A stretch of 64,000 nt of DNA from Mesostigma viride (lineage: Eukaryota > Streptophyta > Mesostigmatophyceae > Mesostigmatales > Mesostigmataceae): NCBI GenBank assembly GCA_009746045.1, contig RPFO01000276.1, forward strand, positions 3,710,193-3,774,192, written 5' to 3'. A program made the translations under genes and the position numbers. Below the pieces are notes generated by a model. That model did not search any database. It was not told the origin of the DNA and worked only from the letters and a program-made list of their open reading frames with translations. Shown here piece after piece: positions 12,001 to 20,805 of this stretch. How positions within the stretch are numbered: the stretch's first letter is position 1; each line of letters opens with the position of its first letter.

Positions 12001-13850
12001 AAGCAGGGCAAGCAGGGCAAGCAGGGCAAGCAGGGCAAGCAGGGCAAGCAGGGCAAGCAGGGCAAGCAGGGCAAGCAGGGCAAGCAGGGCAAGCAGGGCA
12101 AGCAGGGCAAGCAGGGCAAGCAGGGCAAGCAGGGCAAGCAGGGCAAGCAGGGCAAGCAGGGCAAGCAGGGCAAGCAGGGCAAGCAGGGCAAGCAGGGCAA
12201 GCAGGGCAAGCAGGGCAAGTAGGGCAAGCAGGGCGAGTAGGTCAAGCAGGGCAAGCAGGGCAAGTAGAGCAAGCAGGGCAAGTAGGGCAAGCAGGGCAAG
12301 TAGGGCAAGTAGGGCAAGTGGGGCAAGTAGGGCAAGTAGGGCACACACACTGCACACGTGCACATACGGCAAATAAGGCATATTGGCAAATATGGAAGAC
12401 ATGGAAACTACGGAATAAGGTAAATACGCCAAGCGGGGCAACTATGTTGGATAGGACCAACAGGTGGAGCACAGGATACAGGACGCGGAATAAGGGAAAC
12501 ATTAGGGCAACTAGGGCGGAAAGGATAGATAGGGCTGATAGGGAGGTAGGAGGGGTTTGGAAGAACTGCGGCAGAGGGTGGGAATGCTTCCTCCTGTCAG
12601 CTGCTTGACAGCGCATCGCAGCAACGGCACTCACCCACAGCGGGGGGTGACACAGCTGCCATCATGACGGCTGACCTGGCAATGATGGTAGTATTTCTGC
12701 TACATTTGATAGGATCCACGGAACTGAACAAATCGCCTGCATCCATGACCATGCCGTGTCTTTACCTTGGCCTAGCATGAGTGGGCAACATATAGCAATC
12801 AATGGCATGAAGCCCTTATTGGTGCCCATTGACTCCCCCGCAGGGGCATCAGATTACTTGACCCACATTCAGCATACCCACCTGTGCTTGCCAGAGGAGA
12901 AAATACCACGATGGCTAGCAAGATGAATACATGAGTGGAAAGAAAGATAACTAATCAGATAAATAACAAGGTAGGAAGCCAGATGAATGGGACGATGAAT
13001 AGCAACATGAATACCAAGATGGTAGAGTCAGGGAGGCCCACCAGAGTGCGAGAGTGCAAGCATGCTGCAATGCTGCACGAGTTAGGCAAAATGTTCTGCA
13101 CGGCGAAGGCCATGTACACTGTGCCGAAACACATGGGCCGCAGCGGTCACAACACACAGTCCCGTACAAACAGCAAGTGACCTTCTTCAAAGTGGACCCC
13201 ACAGCAATAACTGGCACAGTTTCTGCGTACATTTCGACAGCGTAGAAATAATTAGGGGCCACACGAAACCAGGGCGACAGGCTGAGACGGGCTGAGACGC
13301 CACACGCAGTAACCCCGGGCACCATCCTGACACCGCCTGGGACCCCTAGGCTTGCGACACGGAAAACATGACATCGCCATGCCTGGTCGTTTTAAGGGCA
13401 AGCAGAGAGCTGGAAGAAAACAAGTCGCTATCAGAGACGCAGTAAGAGCGCCGGTACCAATAAGGTGAGCTTCGGGTAAAATTTGAGCCTCTACATGGGG
13501 TATAACCTGACAGGTATGCTCTTCCACTTACCACTACATCACCACAAATTGTCCAAGGTGCGAGTACTGGACAGGATTCCAAGATATAGATACTTTCAAA
13601 AACATAGAGACGGAAATTTAAGGGAGATCGCCTCACAAAATGCTAGCGTAGACCGTGCATGCGCCTTGGAAGCTATCCGTTGGCGCCGGAGGTCCTCCGT
13701 GGATGCTGCATCAGCTTGTCGCCGTTCCTCTGGTGTCAAAAGTCTTAGTGACGCGTCAATGAAGTCGGGGTGGCAGATATCTTGCACGAATGCACACCAT
13801 ACGTGGACGTCTCCCGCACTCAAAATAGGAGATATTTGCCTCACCCCATT
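1..13850 (-). CDS. Sfp-type 4'-phosphopantetheinyl transferase, spliced, C-terminus beyond the left edge
   Basis: Would transfer 4'-phosphopantetheine from CoA to carrier-protein serines (fatty acid, polyketide or lysine pathways). Exons seen: about 13850-13637 (5' limit uncertain), 10473-10342, 3154-2975, 938-795 and 297 to beyond 1. The last four are bounded by AG/GT sites and join in phase 0. The N-terminal exon reads GDVHVW...[10 protein letters not shown], the usual N-lobe pattern. Exon 10473-10342 ends [19 protein letters not shown], which joins IGVDVE, the Mg-binding GxDxE motif. Exon 3154-2975 ends FLEMWTLK, which joins [11 protein letters not shown], the W-x-x-KE-x-x-xK-x-x-G signature. 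Exon 297 gives a C-terminal extension ([13 protein letters not shown]...). The link from the first to the second exon is unresolved: GT at 13636 leaves phase 1, while the second exon starts in phase 0, so another exon or acceptor is needed. The introns carry minisatellites and a whole LTR retrotransposon. Confidence 0.72.
298..794 (-). other. Intron of the phosphopantetheinyl transferase gene
   Basis: Lies between donor CAG|GTAGGG at 795/794 and acceptor CCCACAG at 298-300 on the minus strand. I see no other coding or RNA signal in it. Confidence 0.6.
1186..1998. repeat. 42-bp minisatellite inside an intron
   Basis: About 19 tandem copies of a 42-bp unit reading roughly GGACTAGCAGCCTTGCAAGG followed by CAGCCAAGACGCCATTCCCTT. 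Several units lack GGCA (38 bp). Because 42 is a multiple of three the array is open in more than one frame (plus-strand peptide [14 protein letters not shown]), but the 38-bp variants break every frame. It sits in the intron between exons 3154-2975 and 938-795, so I read it as non-coding. Confidence 0.9.
1999..2974. other. Intronic, pyrimidine-rich DNA without a gene
   Basis: Remainder of the same intron. From about 2380 to 2960 it is strongly CT-rich with repeated CACCTTGAG and CCCCTCACC words. No coding pattern is seen on either strand. Confidence 0.5.
3415..3880. repeat. 10-bp minisatellite (GTAGAGAGGG)n
   Basis: About 46 near-perfect copies of GTAGAGAGGG, with variants (GCAGAGAGGG, GTAGAGATGG) at the right end. 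Long open frames across it on the minus strand ([10 protein letters not shown] repeats) are only a consequence of the repeat. Lies in the large intron upstream of exon 3154-2975. Confidence 0.95.
4174..4449 (+). repeat. 5' LTR
   Basis: 276 bp, matching 9783-10058 throughout. Its terminal inverted repeats are AGTTG/CAACT rather than the bare TG..CA. It contains an ATG at 4312 whose frame runs without a stop across the LTR border into Gag. Confidence 0.95.
4312..5703 (+). CDS. gag: Gag with two CCHC zinc knuckles
   Basis: Capsid and nucleocapsid polyprotein of the copia element. The frame opens inside the 5' LTR at ATG 4312. An internal ATG at 4477 ([11 protein letters not shown]) would give about 408 residues and avoid the LTR-coded part. 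The C-terminal third has two perfect C-x2-C-x4-H-x4-C knuckles, [14 protein letters not shown] and [14 protein letters not shown], followed by a Lys/Pro-rich basic tail. The frame ends at TAG 5701-5703, overlapping by 40 nt the Pol frame, which is open from 5664 one base behind. Just before the stop is a run of pyrimidines ending TGCAG at 5696, a good splice-acceptor match. Confidence 0.9.
   Translation: MHDDKLMRNKCNVTADEVAACVFLCVAPKHLPLDEERWYPKHIIATCTQERTFSKMFRTGLTTPSSKIKHKIKLPNLGALGSKGVGTLRKPTASEIQRNLNEEFAKQDSPAVVDTAAEETAPAAARAAELPSGSQAAGLRTASLDRAARILWMKEQKVIEERIPAPIPAAPEPSEKVKEQFILNLRKWHSDVQDMVAKPIELLRRNRLATEGYKVVSDLIEIAYKEDRSWEEFMASLEKNLLKTGLMRLVADAVSILKFDLNRKVDISQATLDYEQKLALSSCSPGDAFSVVMFLAKGIMSGSLSESALQGMSGTLTVDKLANRAEAFQIIRNSVAVPAAAKALVAAGISDPLSSAAAPIARIHGAGEEKCGRCQGTGHVWSDCPANTKAGPNVRLCGACHQPGHFAKDCKHTRGPQGKKRPPKPAGNMRPKKAKWNKWQRQGNTQATPANTHVPVPAPSAAN
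5727..9365 (+). CDS. pol: Copia Pol: integrase, protease-like segment, reverse transcriptase, RNase H
   Basis: The frame is open from 5664 and has no early ATG; the coordinate given is a GTG, so expression needs a -1 shift from Gag or splicing. Order by residue from 5727: HHCC zinc site HHVLGH...GCHQC (about 87-125); integrase core with CDIL, FDQQF and IAERAVQ; a C-terminal integrase region; an acidic linker; an aspartic-protease-like stretch with LVDTQARTS (about 538) and ILGQNFL (about 605); reverse transcriptase with DFSKAFLNG and FIHVDDVD (about 900); RNase H with YCDSS, TAEARAF, TDSQSL and ISDALTKL. Reverse transcriptase and RNase H are clearly copia-type. Protease normally lies before integrase in copia, so its position here is odd. 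DTQA instead of DT/SGA may mean it is weak or diverged. Confidence 0.88.
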   Translation: MFTTNLAACDELGSCVDNNSAACIAAVLRSGLCTDIVTPAATRDHEPPPTSNAGTMQAGLMHVDRDDGGSLATPGEVLSLTAVAARLHHVLGHGTHAIRFARALAPGTKLASTVQSMYSGCHQCQSTAPKRARRHVKHPPLERGHLVCDILFQDQAVYLLGIDRFSHFVSVVPLKSQHVGDLLEGIDLLDSMFSMVTGMQFDQQFKWAAKEPGYEFVGTVGREDHESQGIAERAVQEFKLLATRRGDHMPHSEFSSRLLWALAVCRSLNNRVLMSTQDGVLVTAEGLQFGQYHDVVVDVYKDHLASRFQRLVQLDRRRGAYEPSVGHDVWLHKEGALGKRGRWLGPAKVISCDAAMRKCVVDYEGTEVTMAWNRVKPYMRDVEAWSRVLELYSDPSRLSSTVTPPSSSAPVCDNAGDSGTSAPSGEAELELQSGDYDDDVAVVAHHLHTLGVEQAESLRDSLPNLPPSGVGREDPCVGRDSTQGSSCLERPSRKGFLTLAVERLMRKPPTDALQNPVKAAMVSAFGTLGDQHGMRMLVDTQARTSIVSSLHYNPVRPSVHWECVTDFAGSTKFPVLGVIDVNVMGVLVEFCVVEGYSGPPILGQNFLVREDVWVNSTCLRREGHADLPLEDYAVMSDCQLVAVIGNIRHVNYARESDVPLVTQLLLPKRPSLASLGIGRHDVATQSPISYHDADVECQTEEGLDGWTKAIIASGERWLAYRAVEPVDEVPSGARLLRHKWTLERKLVPDTTTRVPFVRPVVLEFSGTSDLPDNAISAPGLIKDNWRMVLSFYLGQLNKGLPYESALMDFSKAFLNGDPKLAENVWAGTTRLYVRCPPLWQPIMGKKFLRLLKGVDGTVTGPRIWRLCLERLLLDVMHMYYHDLDPSLFVGSWEGQPVFVFIHVDDVDCMGPTPWLDWFCATVAQHFPVGKVIRRVLDKYVKFCGVDTMLTKDASGRYVMKLRAAGDYVQELITQLSSLTSQYIQPAECGSLRGKLNWLVSTVSPDLAVLARLPDDLMCSLSRNVMCKYISASPGLVLHGVDYERPIHLSAYCDSSLDSANISKLRGRCAAVVLLSNSATVHVPESSPSPFAWFSRLHRRVYVGSDTAEARAFCETAEELMYFRAVLRWCLKFCRVIPQVDTTIFTDSQSLIDFLADPYARTRKLDFLRAKEYSDAVSLYHVRDNDNISDALTKLYAKARPQYDKLRLVQATL
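9765..9782 (+). other. Polypurine tract
   Basis: An AAAGAAAAAGAAG-containing purine run directly before the 3' LTR, the expected primer for plus-strand DNA synthesis. The 417 bp between the Pol stop and this point have no further frame. Confidence 0.7.
9783..10058 (+). repeat. 3' LTR
   Basis: Same 276 bp as 4174-4449, followed by the duplicated host pentamer CCATC. Confidence 0.95.
10283..10374 (-). repeat. 46-bp tandem duplication of an exon end and its splice donor
   Basis: The last 33 nt of exon 10473-10342 plus its donor (GAG|GTGGGT) are repeated 46 bp downstream as a diverged copy ending GAG|GTGGGG at 10296/10295. The copies read [11 protein letters not shown] and [11 protein letters not shown]. 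Using the second donor would shift the frame, since 46 is not a multiple of three. Confidence 0.75.
10474..11457. other. Intronic DNA, no gene seen
   Basis: Between the second transferase exon and the 9-bp arrays. No convincing codon pattern on either strand; the frames present are short and unlike known families. Confidence 0.4.
11458..11815. repeat. 9-bp minisatellite (GGGCCACTA-type)
   Basis: About 38 nonamers of the form GGGCCACTA, GGGCCACCA, GGGCCACTC, degrading to GGCCAATAC on the right. The open frames through it (ATRATRATR on plus, ALVALVAL on minus) are repeat artefacts. Confidence 0.92.
11876..12345. repeat. 9-bp minisatellite (GGGCAAGCA)n
   Basis: About 52 copies of GGGCAAGCA, nearly perfect for the first 340 bp, with GTA variants at the right end. 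It shares period and GGGC start with the array 60 bp to its left. Encodes only RAS or LPC runs. Confidence 0.95.
12346..13636. other. Intronic/intergenic DNA
   Basis: No domain or convincing exon recognised. A minus-strand hydrophobic stretch near 12950-13100 ([16 protein letters not shown]) is short, with no clear splice context, so I leave it uncalled. Confidence 0.35.
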
Positions 13851-14365
13851 GCACGGCGCCACTGATGTTTGGAGACTGTGCCCCGGGGCGGAGGCTTGCC
13901 AGCTGCAAAGGGTATGCAATACCTTTTCCCGGCGCACATCGCTCAAAACCGAGCTTGATCCCACCCCTTTTGTATGTAGTAACGGATACAATTTGGAGGT
14001 TTTCTTGGCGTACCGGCTCTCCCACTGCCGTCCAACTCTCCGGAACGCCTGGGTAACAACACGCATATGTAAGCAATCCTGACTGCCGACCCTCCAATAC
14101 GGGCATTTTGTGGTGTTTCCCAAGAGCATTCTGTATGAGAAGCGAGGTCAAGCCAGTATGGACGGCACTAGCATTGCTACATGGTAGCCATAGCCTTGCA
14201 TGAGCGAGGGACGCAGTTGGTGACGAGTAAATTGACGGGGTCACTTTACAGTATGTATTACACGAGTCAGTACGTCAGTAGTCATTACGTTCCTGAAGTC
14301 TGTCACAGCTGCAGTGCTTCCCTACAGTGCGTAGCTGTACAGTGCTACAGTAGCTGTACAGCTAC

Positions 14366-14482
14366 AGTGCGGCGTGGGACACAACAACAACAACAACAGT
14401 GCGGCGTGGGACACAACAAACAACAACAACCGACAACAACAACAACAACAGTGCTACAGTGCTACAGTGCTACAGTGCAGTA
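14366..14482 (+). repeat. CAA-rich and CTACAGTG microsatellite
   Basis: GTGCGGCGTGGGACA followed by CAA runs occurs twice, then GTGCTACA repeats. A similar GTGCGGCGTGGG plus (CAA)n lies at 24398-24430, so matching sequence flanks both ends of the long inverted-repeat element. Confidence 0.8.
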
Positions 14483-14789
14483 CATACTACACCCCTAGTC
14501 CCACGTGTAAGATTTCCAGCATTCAGATATTGAGATCCTGAATTTGACCTCTAAGAATTGTAGTAGAATAGTAATATAATGTATTAGAATTTAGAATAAT
14601 CGAATCATAGTAGTAAGATTCTCTAAGATCGTGAGCCCTGGATTGGCCGGACCCCAATCTTAAACGTGGAGCTAGGGGTGTACTGTAGCTGGCGTAGGCA
14701 ATGTCTCCAAGGATGCCTAATGCGACCAGCGTACACGCTCTCGATGTTGTATGTACCAGGTACCTACCCTCCGGCTCCCGTTTGTATTG

Positions 14790-15065
14790 GTATTTCTTAT
14801 TCCGGGGCCCAATGGCCGGCGCCGCGCCAGACTCGCCCGCCTTTGGGCTTTGGGCGTCTTGGAATTTGGCTTTGGGCGTCTTGGAAGTTGGCTTTGGGCG
14901 TTTGCGCTTTTGGATTTCTACACTACACTGGTACTACGTAAAAAAGCACAGACTGGTGCAGCGTAACATCCATACAACGTAAAATTACCGCCGCACATGA
15001 GGCCGGCAGCAATAAACTGGCAGCCAGCAAGAACCGGACAATGGCGTCGGTTGCTGGTATTTCAC
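14790..15065 (+). repeat. Left terminal inverted repeat
   Basis: Includes a tandem motif CTTTGGGCGTCTTGGAAxTT and ends with CCGGCAGC-rich sequence partly missing from the right copy. Confidence 0.8.
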
Positions 15066-15909
15066 TTACACTTCACAGACTGCTTTGGAGTTTTGAGCAT
15101 TTCCAGGCTAACCGAACTTAACATATTACCACATACAGCCTAGGAGGCTCCGGCGTAGTTCTTAAGCAGGAGCGTCCCGGCCGTTTCCAATGGCGCATGA
15201 TGCATTCAAGCACCATGTGGCTTTTATCTCGACATTATTGCTCATCGTGTCTACATCTTTCGGCGTGCGGGCTAGCACTGACACGAGTGCGCAAGGCGGT
15301 TCTGATCGTGGGACTTCAATCAAGATCTTACGTAAGCTAATTTTTGTACACAAGCGAGGTTCCGAATGATCCAAGGGACCCGGCCCCTCATTATTCGGCC
15401 GCGGGTTCTTCTTATGCATGATGCTGCTGTGGATTGTCCGTGCCGGTAGTCTCTGTTCTACAGTAATGACGCGAATCCGCGTTGTGCTTGATCATGTAGT
15501 CAGCCCTTCGTGTTCATTACCTGTAAACGTTGATTGTTTCTTGACGCTTCTGAATGAAGAGTGTTAGAATGGAAGTATGGATTACATACCTAATTATGGG
15601 CACCCTTCCTTTATAATTACCTCGTTTAATTTGATACATCCTTTCCCCTATGCGTGTACGAGCTGGTAATCTTTTTCGCCTGCCTTACCCAGCTTTGTTT
15701 TGACGGCGAAATGGCCGCCAAAAGTTATAGGGTATCTTGTTACGGTATTCCCCCGATATTTCCTTCTGAAGTTACCTCGGTATCATGGCCGCGCGGCTGG
15801 CCGGCCCACACCTGCGTACCACTTTTACTCTCTAGAGTAGGTCTTTCACGTACCCCACGTCAATGTTTACATATCATATCGGATTGTATATCTCAGAATT
15901 AAACTAAGC

Positions 15910-15931
15910 ATGCATTGTGCGCACAATGCAT
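15910..15931. repeat. 22-bp perfect palindrome
   Basis: The half site ATGCATTGTGC is followed directly by its exact reverse complement, with no spacer. Confidence 0.9.
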
Positions 15932-16619
15932 ATGTGCACCCGCCATGCGAAGGGCGCCTGCAGTACAATTTGCCGGCAATACGTGATCTCATCATGATCG
16001 TGATAAAAGAATGTCGTCTCTATTCAATATTAATTAGTAACATTGTATGATAAGGTTTGAAAGATAACCATGCCGGAGCGCTGAAGATAACGAGGGAATT
16101 ACTAGGTAACCTACTTGCATTTATCTGAGCTGGCTGGGTACCAGATGACATCATGTATATAATGGCCTCGCTGCAAGATTGTGTACGGCCCCAATATTGG
16201 AGCCCTGCCGCCTCTTGAGGAAAAAAAGACAGCTGAATGCGAGATCACCCTGCATGCTCAACTGTTTCACAACCTCAAGACGTGCTCATGGAGCAATACT
16301 ACCATCAGCAAATCCTAACATACATACTAGACATGTGCCAAACATGAATTTTTTTCTGCTGCACGCACAGGATCTGCCGGTGGACCTGCGGAGGCTGAGC
16401 GTGCTTCTTCTGCCTCTGCATGGAGCACACTAGTAAATTCAACACAGCAGGGTGATCACGAAGATGATACTCTGCGATCTGTTGATGCTACGAGCACGAG
16501 CTGGCACGCAAACTACTTGCCGGACTCTAAGGTAAATGTCAAGCATATTGCTCATTAAAATATGCCATTGTTAAGTTCATTACCTCCTAACCTGGCCAGT
16601 GACCCTAAGGCCGATACAC

Positions 16620-16765
16620 GCTAACTAGGATACACGCTTACAAGGATGCACGCTAAGGATACACGCTACAGTAAGGATACTTGATAAGGAAACACGGCAA
16701 GGATGCATGCTAAGGATACACGCAAACTGAAGGATGCACGCAAAGGATGCACGCTGAGGATCTAT
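16620..16765. repeat. Degenerate AAGGATACACGCT repeat
   Basis: About ten imperfect copies of AAGGATRCACGCT with variable spacers. No frame of note. Confidence 0.75.
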
Positions 16766-18917
16766 ACATGCCATATGCGTTTTAAAACAAACACGCATAC
16801 ATTTACTTGCTGTGAAGATAAACACATACCCACTTGTTAATTAAGCAATGACATCGACACACACATGCGCCTTAAGTCTTTACCACATGGTTTTGCTCAC
16901 ATGACGCTCGGGATCGCTTGGGACCTATTTATGGTAACGTGAGATAGGCCAGCTTTGAGAAAGCGAGGTAGTAAATCTATAACTTGGCGGAGAGGCCGGG
17001 TTTTGAGGAATGTACTACTGTATTAAACTAATTTACATAAAAACCTTGGAAATAAATGTCTTTTTGTGAATGCATGCAGACCCTGACGTCATGGTGGGAG
17101 GTCAAAGCTCCTCTCTTGGTGTTCGGGAAGATGCCCGGACCTGCATTGATGACTTGACAGGTGAATCGTGATGTATGTTTTATACACATGAATAACAACC
17201 TAACAATGTTGTTGATTTGCTCGCATTTGATTGTAGTATCATTTAAGTTTTTGTAAGTTGTTCTCTACCTGAACTACATGCCGGATTGCTTTTTTGTACA
17301 TGGCCATATATTTTTGCTCACAGGAAATCACACACAAATTGTCCAATACACATGACCATGCACCCACACATGATGTCGATCGGTATACTTTTTTTTGTTA
17401 ATTTACCTAAGTCAAGAATGGCACACACATACGCCTAGCAGAATGCGGGTTTATTACCAGGGGCGTGTTTGGCATCTTCCCAAGTCCGATAATATCTTCT
17501 TGTCTTCCTTTGTATGCATGCAGGCCGTGACCTAGAGGTAGAAGGAGCAGGTATACCGGGAAGACACCGCCACACCTGACGTGGGACGAACGAGCGCGAC
17601 CTGTGCGACATCCTCCTGTGGCTCAAGTGCTGAAGAAGAGTTGCTCGCGGTTGTGTTAACCCATTAACGATACCGGTACAGATGTCCAGCACTAAAGGGC
17701 CTCTATGGAGCTTTTATTGAGAAAAACGTGGCAACTTGCACAGCGATGGAGTGTAGGGTAGAGGGTTGTAGACCCGCCCTGCGCACGCCTGTGAGGGTGC
17801 TCCGGTATGTAGTGTGCATCCTTTGTGTGTGTTATCATTAGTTGGCCTACTCACTACCAAGTGGGAGTGTAATTGTTCGTGGTGGGAGTCCTGCCTTGGA
17901 TGCCGTCCGCCCCGGCAAGCCCGTCCTCCAGGCAGTCAGGGGAACCACCATTGGGGGGAGGTGGCTCAATTGATGGAGGTGGTAAGCCCCTGCACCGATT
18001 GGCTAGTCGGTCGAATCCCACCAGATGATGTAACTCTCACTGCGTAATGGGGAGCTAATTGGTGGTGGCATAGTCATGGGATGCGTAGGTCTACTTCATG
18101 ATTACCCGCTATCTTACTTTGTTTTTATCGTGGTCCTCTCTACTGCTGCAAGGGGCTCCCTACCTGTTGGGGGCGGGGGGGGGCAGGTTATCATTTGTTA
18201 GTTATATACGCCGTCTCTCAGTGGTGTTACGTCCGTTCGATATGGACTTGCCTACAGAGGGTGGTACTGACGTGTTGATCGGGAGTTCCGGTTGAGCCTG
18301 TGATACATTATTTTTCAATTTGCGTTTCAATTTGCGGTGGTTGATCAAGCATGACTATATGGTTGTCTCCTTGATATGCTGTATAGTTTTCGGAAGACAC
18401 CGACGCACGGCTGACACGCATGGTTGACACTATACGTACCAACTTGATTATTTGGGTGGTTATGCCCTTTCATACGGCTTCACGTTGCATGGCTTTACAT
18501 TTCCCTTCCTTATTTAAGTGAATGACATGGGGAGACATGCTTTAGGACTTGGTGCACTTTGCCTGAGCAAGGTGTGACAATTAATTCACCGCTATAAATG
18601 TGAATGGACCTGTGAATGGACCAAGTTCGTCGAAACGGGGAAATAACGTTACTTGATACTAGATTTAGGGAGGTCCTGTGTTCGTAACTTGCTGGTAGCT
18701 AAGTTGTGGTTTCTCATTTTCGGTGTTGTCCGTGGAATCTCATATTTGGGCAGCTAGCCCCATGCACGTTGAGCGCTTACTGACAACAATACAAGATTTA
18801 GACGCGTAGGGGGGCAAGAATCAATTGTGCGTCGGCACGGTAGCTTGCATCATTCACGATTTGTGCGTTTTAATCGAAGGGCATCTACTTAGTTCGGCAG
18901 AGCAACGGGGGTTGTTT

Positions 18918-19013
18918 AGTTAGTAGTTAGTTAGTACTTACTTAGTTAAAATAGTTAGTCAGTTAGTGAGCTAGTGAGCTAGTTAGAACTTGATAGGTAG
19001 GTCAGGTAGGTAG
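18918..19013. repeat. TTAG/GTAG low-complexity tract
   Basis: TAGTTAG, GTGAGCTA and GGTAGGTA runs directly left of a LINE tail. Confidence 0.7.
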
Positions 19014-19330
19014 GTAATTAATTAATTAACTAATTAGACTCGTGCTCCCGTTGGGGAGTCACGGAGCCCGAACTGCCTTTCATCCCTTTGTTTGCACAAC
19101 AGGAAGGAAGGTCATAGACCCCCTTTCTCCTTCATGCTAGAGGCATGCCACAGCTGCGTGACTCCCAAACGGGAGCACGAGTCTAATTAATTAATTAATT
19201 AATGCCACAGCTGCAATCGGACACGCTAAACGATCCTGCAAGATATGTGGGTGCAATGAGACCCATGTGAGCTTATCATAACAAGGAGCGTGGGCAAGTA
19301 ATGTGAGCATAGCCAAGACGTAGCATCATT
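19014..19330 (-). mobile_element. 3'-end fragment of LINE family A
   Basis: Reading on the minus strand, about 260 bp of 3' UTR matches the 3' UTR at 48955-49190. It ends with a terminal stem-loop (19041-19063) and a TAAT-type tail at the left. The fragment is 5'-truncated and is itself interrupted by a 44-bp insertion. Confidence 0.82.
19158..19201 (+). mobile_element. 44-bp LINE insertion: stem-loop plus tail only
   Basis: GTGACTCCC, loop AAAC, GGGAGCACGAGTC then (TAAT)n, inserted in opposite orientation into the fragment above. It is flanked by the 13-bp duplication ATGCCACAGCTGC at 19145-19157 and 19202-19214. The uninterrupted site ATGCCACAGCTGCAATCGG exists at about 49026-49044 and proves the insertion. 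Confidence 0.9.
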
Positions 19331-19404
19331 AGATGTACAAGGGAATATTTAATAGCTATCCAGTGATGTGCGTGGAGGAATAACGGCGAACATGAAATGA
19401 AGGA

Positions 19405-19560
19405 ACATATACCCCACAACCAGGAACGTGCATCCCACAACCAGGAACGAGTATCCCACAACCAGGAACGTGTTTCCCACCACCAGGAACAAGTATCACA
19501 TAACCAGGAACGACTATCCCACAACTAGGAACGTGTATCCCACAACCAGGAACAAGTATC
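19405..19560. repeat. 21-bp tandem array
   Basis: About seven copies of CCAGGAACGTGTATCCCACA(A). The same repeat recurs at 23100-23525. Confidence 0.93.
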
Positions 19561-20580
19561 CTCTGCCGGCAGTGCCACCCCATGCAAGACCCCACAAGCC
19601 ATCCTTGCGTCAAGGGGACATGCAGTCATCACAAGGAGCGGTAACTGCCGGCAGTGCCACGCCATGCAAGACCCTACAAGCCGTCCTTGCATAAAGGGGA
19701 CATGCAGTCATCACAAGGAGTGGTAACTGCCGGCAGTGCCACCCCATGCAAGAAGACACAAGCCGGGGACATGCAGTCATCACAAGGAGTGGTAACTGCC
19801 GGCAGTGCCACGCCATGCAAGACCCCACAAGCCATCCTTGCGTCAAGGGGACATGCAGTCATCACAAGGAGCGGTAACTGCCGGCAGTTCCACGCCATGC
19901 AAGACCCCACAAGCCATCCTTGCGTCAAGGGGACATGCAGTCATCACAAGGAGCGGTAACTGCCGGCAGTTCCACGCCATGCAAGACCCTACAAGCCGTC
20001 CTTGCATAAAGGGGACATGCAGTCATCACAAGGAGTGGTAACTGCCGGCAGTGCCACCCCGGCCATGCAAGACCCCACAAGCCATCCTGGCGTTTTGATG
20101 AGTAGTGTAGTTAGGCTTTTCTAGATAGAGTTAGGATAGTTCGATCACGCGGCTTCCTCCACCCCATCCATCATGAAATATGTGCTACATGACCTCCCCA
20201 CGGAGGCATGTTATAATTTAATTTTAATTTTTTTTTAATCCTTGCGTCAAGGGGACATGCAGTCATCACAAGGAGTGGTAACTGCCGGCAGTGCCACCCC
20301 ATGCAAGAAGACACAAGCCGGGGACATGCAGTCATCACAAGGAGTGGTAACTGCCGGCAGTGCCACGCCATGCAAGACCCCACAAGCCATCCTTGCATAA
20401 AGGGGACATGCAGTCATCACAAGGAGTGGTAACTGCCGGCAGTGCCACCCCATGCAAGAACACACAAGCCGGGGACATGCAGTCATCAAGGAGTGGTAAC
20501 TGCCGGCAGTGCTACCCCATGCAAGAACCCACAAGCCAGCCATGCAATCATCACAGGGAGTGGTAACTGCCGGCAGTGCG
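19561..20580. repeat. 82-bp tandem array
   Basis: Units start GCCGGCAGTGCCACGCCATG and contain GGGGACATGCAGTCATCACA. The spacing is 82 bp (for example GTAACT at 19641 and 19723), with shorter ~56-60-bp variants. Interrupted by a LINE fragment at 20084-20238. Confidence 0.92.
20084..20238 (+). mobile_element. LINE family B 3'-end fragment in the 82-bp array
   Basis: Starts with the end of ORF2 (CGTTTTGATGAGTAG, as in the other copies), has the 3' UTR and terminal stem-loop 20187-20211, and ends in a TTTAA/T-rich tail. It splits a CCATCC|TTGCG junction of the array, leaving only a short ATCC(T) duplication. Confidence 0.8.
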
Positions 20581-20805
20581 CGGCCCTAACGTTAATTCCC
20601 ACACCCCCTCTGCTAACGTTAGTTTCCACACCCCTCTTCTAACGTTAGTTTCCACACCCCTCTGCTAACGTTAGTGCCCACCCCCTCGGCTAACGTTAAT
20701 TCCCACACACCCTCTGTTAACGTAAGGTCCCACACCCGTCTGCTAACGTAAGTACGTGCCCCTCCCCCCTCTACTATCGTTAATTCCCTCCCCCCTTTAC
20801 TAACG

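Larger units (their letters stand above)
15066..18915. other. About 3.8 kb without a recognisable gene
   Basis: AT-richer than its surroundings. All frames are under 90 codons and I recognise no domain. A 22-bp perfect palindrome at 15910-15931 and a short degenerate repeat at 16620-16765 are the only structures seen. Confidence 0.5.

Noticed and set aside
11406-12441. Frames of LPC, ALL or RAS repeats
   Set aside because: 9-bp minisatellites with period 3n; no flanking coding sequence.
12951-13325. Minus-strand Cys-rich frame near 13 kb
   Set aside because: No family resemblance, no splice borders; composition bias only.
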